Positions 6,911 to 8,343 of a stretch of 8,343 bases of DNA are shown in pieces. The notes under the pieces were generated by a model that worked only from the letters and a program-made list of their open reading frames with translations, was not told the DNA's origin and ran no database searches. Each line of letters begins with the position of its first letter. Within the stretch, counting starts at the first letter, position 1. This DNA comes from Acidimicrobiia bacterium (GTDB lineage Bacteria > Actinomycetota > Acidimicrobiia > UBA5794 > JAOTWH01), in contig JAOTWH010000088.1 in NCBI GenBank assembly GCA_029863035.1, positions 1 through 8,343 on the forward strand, given 5' to 3'. The position numbers were made by a program, and so were the translations under genes.

Positions 6911-7374
6911 GCGAGCCCATCGGCATCCGCCCCTCGGTGAGCGACGCCACCCGGAGGGCCCTGGAGACGGTGGGCGACCACCTCATCCCGGAGGCGCACG
7001 GGATGCCGGCGGCCGGTTCCATGGACGTTGGCACCACCCAGCTCGACGCGGTCCTCGCCTCCCGCCCCGACCTCGCCCCCCACCTCGAGAGAGCGATGGC
7101 CGATGCCAACCTCGACGACATCGGCGGATTCGTGACAACACTCGAGTCCGAGGATCCCGAGGCCTATGGAGCGGTAACGCTCGCCATCGTCGCCGGGTAC
7201 TACATGCACCCCGAAGTGCATCGTCTCATCGGATATCAAGGGCAGGTGCCCAAGGACGCCCAACGCCTCAGCGAGGCCGAGATCTTTCAGGAAGGGCTGA
7301 TGGATCTGGCTCAGAAGGTGATCGAGCGCGGGCCGATCTATCGACCGACCCCGACCACCGAAGGAGCCATTTGA
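6907..7374 (+). CDS. Gluconate 2-dehydrogenase subunit 3 family protein (small partner of the GMC dehydrogenase)
   Basis: A 155-residue protein overlapping the GMC stop as ATGA, with AGAGG (6895-6899) seven bases ahead. LETVGDHLIPEAHGMPAAGS (19-38) is the family's signature opening: a helix, 'IPxxxxMPxA', then a predicted alpha-helical body. AIVAGYYMHPEVHRLIGY (93-110) resembles the distal part of actinobacterial members. In characterised enzymes this subunit binds the flavoprotein, stabilises it and carries a twin-arginine signal that exports the pair. Here the N-terminus (SEPIGIRPSVSDATRRALE) has RR but no following hydrophobic stretch, and the conserved domain starts almost immediately, so it is probably not exported. 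At 155 residues it is shorter than exported relatives, consistent with loss or absence of a leader. Confidence 0.82.
   Translation: MSEPIGIRPSVSDATRRALETVGDHLIPEAHGMPAAGSMDVGTTQLDAVLASRPDLAPHLERAMADANLDDIGGFVTTLESEDPEAYGAVTLAIVAGYYMHPEVHRLIGYQGQVPKDAQRLSEAEIFQEGLMDLAQKVIERGPIYRPTPTTEGAI
7361..7366 (+). promoter_or_regulatory. Ribosome binding site of the aldehyde dehydrogenase gene
   Basis: AAGGAG lies within the last codons of the small-subunit gene, ten bases before ATG 7377. An in-frame TTG at 7371 would be only four bases away, so ATG is preferred. The overlap of this site with the upstream gene supports one transcript. Confidence 0.7.
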
Positions 7375-7376
7375 CC

Positions 7377-8343
7377 ATGCCCGAGTCCTACCTCAACTAC
7401 ATCGACGGCAGCTGGGTCCCCGCCTCCGAAGGGGAAACGTTTCTCGACACCAACCCGGCCCGGCCCGACGAGGTGATCGGAGAGTTCCAGCGGAGCGGCG
7501 CCAGCGATGTCGACGCCGCGGTGACCGCGGCAGCACGAGCGCAGGATGGCTGGAGACGAACCCCGGCTCCCCTTCGGGGGGAGATCGTCGCCCGGGCCAC
7601 CCGGATGCTGGTCGAGCGCAAACCCGAGCTGGCCGAGACCATCACCCGGGAAATGGGCAAGGTGCTCGTCGACTCCAGCTACGACGTCCAGGGGGCCATC
7701 ACCTCCGGCGAATACATGTCTGGGGAAGGACGGCGTATGTTCGGCAACACGGTGCCCTCCGGCCTGCCCAACCGCTTCGCCATGACCGTCCGGGAGCCGG
7801 TGGGCGTGGTTGGCATCATCACGCCATGGAACTTGCCCATGCTGATGCCGTCGTGGAAGCTGTTCCCGGCTCTCGTATGCGGGAACACTGTGGTGGTCAA
7901 GCCGGCCGAGGACACTCCCCTTACCGCAGTGCGGTTGTTCGAGATCCTCGAAGAGGCCGGAGTGCCGCCCGGGGTCGCCAACCTGGTCACCGGTTACGGG
8001 CCAGAAGCGGGACAACCGCTGGTCACGCATCCCGACCTCGACATGGTCTCGTTCACCGGGTCGCGTTCCGTCGGCAAGCAGATCGCAACCTCCGCCGGTG
8101 CCGAGCTCAAACATGTCTCATTGGAGATGGGGGGTAAGAACGCCCTCGTCGTCCTCGATGACGCCGACATAGAAGAGGCGGTAACCGGGGCATTGTGGGG
8201 CGGTTTCTCGACGACAGGGCAGCGATGCACGGCCAGCAGCCGCCTCGTGGTCGACAATCGCGTGGCTGACGAGGTTGTCGAGGCGCTGGTGGAGGGCATG
8301 GGGTCACTGGTCGTCGGCGACGGTCTCGACCCAGAGACAACCG
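7377..8343 (+). CDS. Aldehyde dehydrogenase family protein, resembling 2-oxoglutarate semialdehyde dehydrogenase (3' end outside window)
   Basis: The first 322 residues of an NAD(P)-dependent aldehyde dehydrogenase of usual 470-490 residue length; the frame is open to the window edge. All catalytic elements are visible: N152 in TPWNLP, K175 and E178 in VVKPAEDTP for the cofactor, FTGSRSVGK (226-234), general base E250 in LEMGGKN and nucleophile C284 in TGQRCTASSRLVV. The GQRCTASSRL segment and LEMGGKNALVVLDDADIE are close, in my recollection, to 2-oxoglutarate semialdehyde dehydrogenases of sugar-acid and hydroxyproline pathways, but related semialdehyde dehydrogenases look similar, so the substrate is a suggestion. 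E178 in the cofactor loop gives no clear NAD/NADP verdict. It begins two bases after the small-subunit stop and would oxidise an aldehyde made by the upstream enzymes. Confidence 0.93.
   Translation, partial: MPESYLNYIDGSWVPASEGETFLDTNPARPDEVIGEFQRSGASDVDAAVTAAARAQDGWRRTPAPLRGEIVARATRMLVERKPELAETITREMGKVLVDSSYDVQGAITSGEYMSGEGRRMFGNTVPSGLPNRFAMTVREPVGVVGIITPWNLPMLMPSWKLFPALVCGNTVVVKPAEDTPLTAVRLFEILEEAGVPPGVANLVTGYGPEAGQPLVTHPDLDMVSFTGSRSVGKQIATSAGAELKHVSLEMGGKNALVVLDDADIEEAVTGALWGGFSTTGQRCTASSRLVVDNRVADEVVEALVEGMGSLVVGDGLDPETT

Overview
The window is GC-rich (by eye about two thirds G+C) bacterial DNA with nine genes, all on the + strand, packed with overlaps or gaps of a few dozen bases. A probable F420-type luciferase-like monooxygenase, the DUF993 family protein and frequent GTG/TTG starts suggest an actinobacterium (perhaps an Acidimicrobiia-like lineage) or, less likely, a Chloroflexota relative. 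This is inferred from gene content; no rRNA or other taxonomic marker is present. I see no tRNA, rRNA, CRISPR array, insertion sequence or phage gene.

Region A (1-3999) looks like one transcription unit: the tail of an unrecognised gene, an enoyl-CoA hydratase/isomerase, a luciferase-like (LLM class) flavin oxidoreductase, a shikimate dehydrogenase-like protein and an alanine racemase-like PLP protein. Junctions are ATGA, 24 bases, GTGA and 1 base, so most are probably translationally coupled. The two proteins that would normally be called aroE and alr both depart from family motifs at substrate-facing positions, and they sit with a hydratase and a flavin oxidoreductase rather than with aromatic amino acid or cell-wall genes. 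A housekeeping role should not be assumed.

A 79-base gap (4000-4078) is the only real break and may hold the start of a second unit.

Region B (4079-8343) encodes a DUF993 protein (TIM-barrel, dihydrodipicolinate synthase/aldolase superfamily), a GMC flavoprotein dehydrogenase, its small 'gluconate 2-dehydrogenase subunit 3'-type partner and an NAD(P)-dependent aldehyde dehydrogenase resembling 2-oxoglutarate semialdehyde dehydrogenases, cut by the window end. The set reads as a catabolic module: flavoprotein oxidation of an alcohol or sugar-type substrate, a lyase/dehydratase step, then oxidation of the resulting aldehyde. The substrate cannot be read from the sequence. Neither subunit of the flavoprotein pair shows a signal peptide, so the oxidation is probably cytoplasmic, unlike the classical periplasmic gluconate, fructose and glucoside dehydrogenases.

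Whether regions A and B serve one pathway is open; their adjacency and shared orientation are the only evidence.
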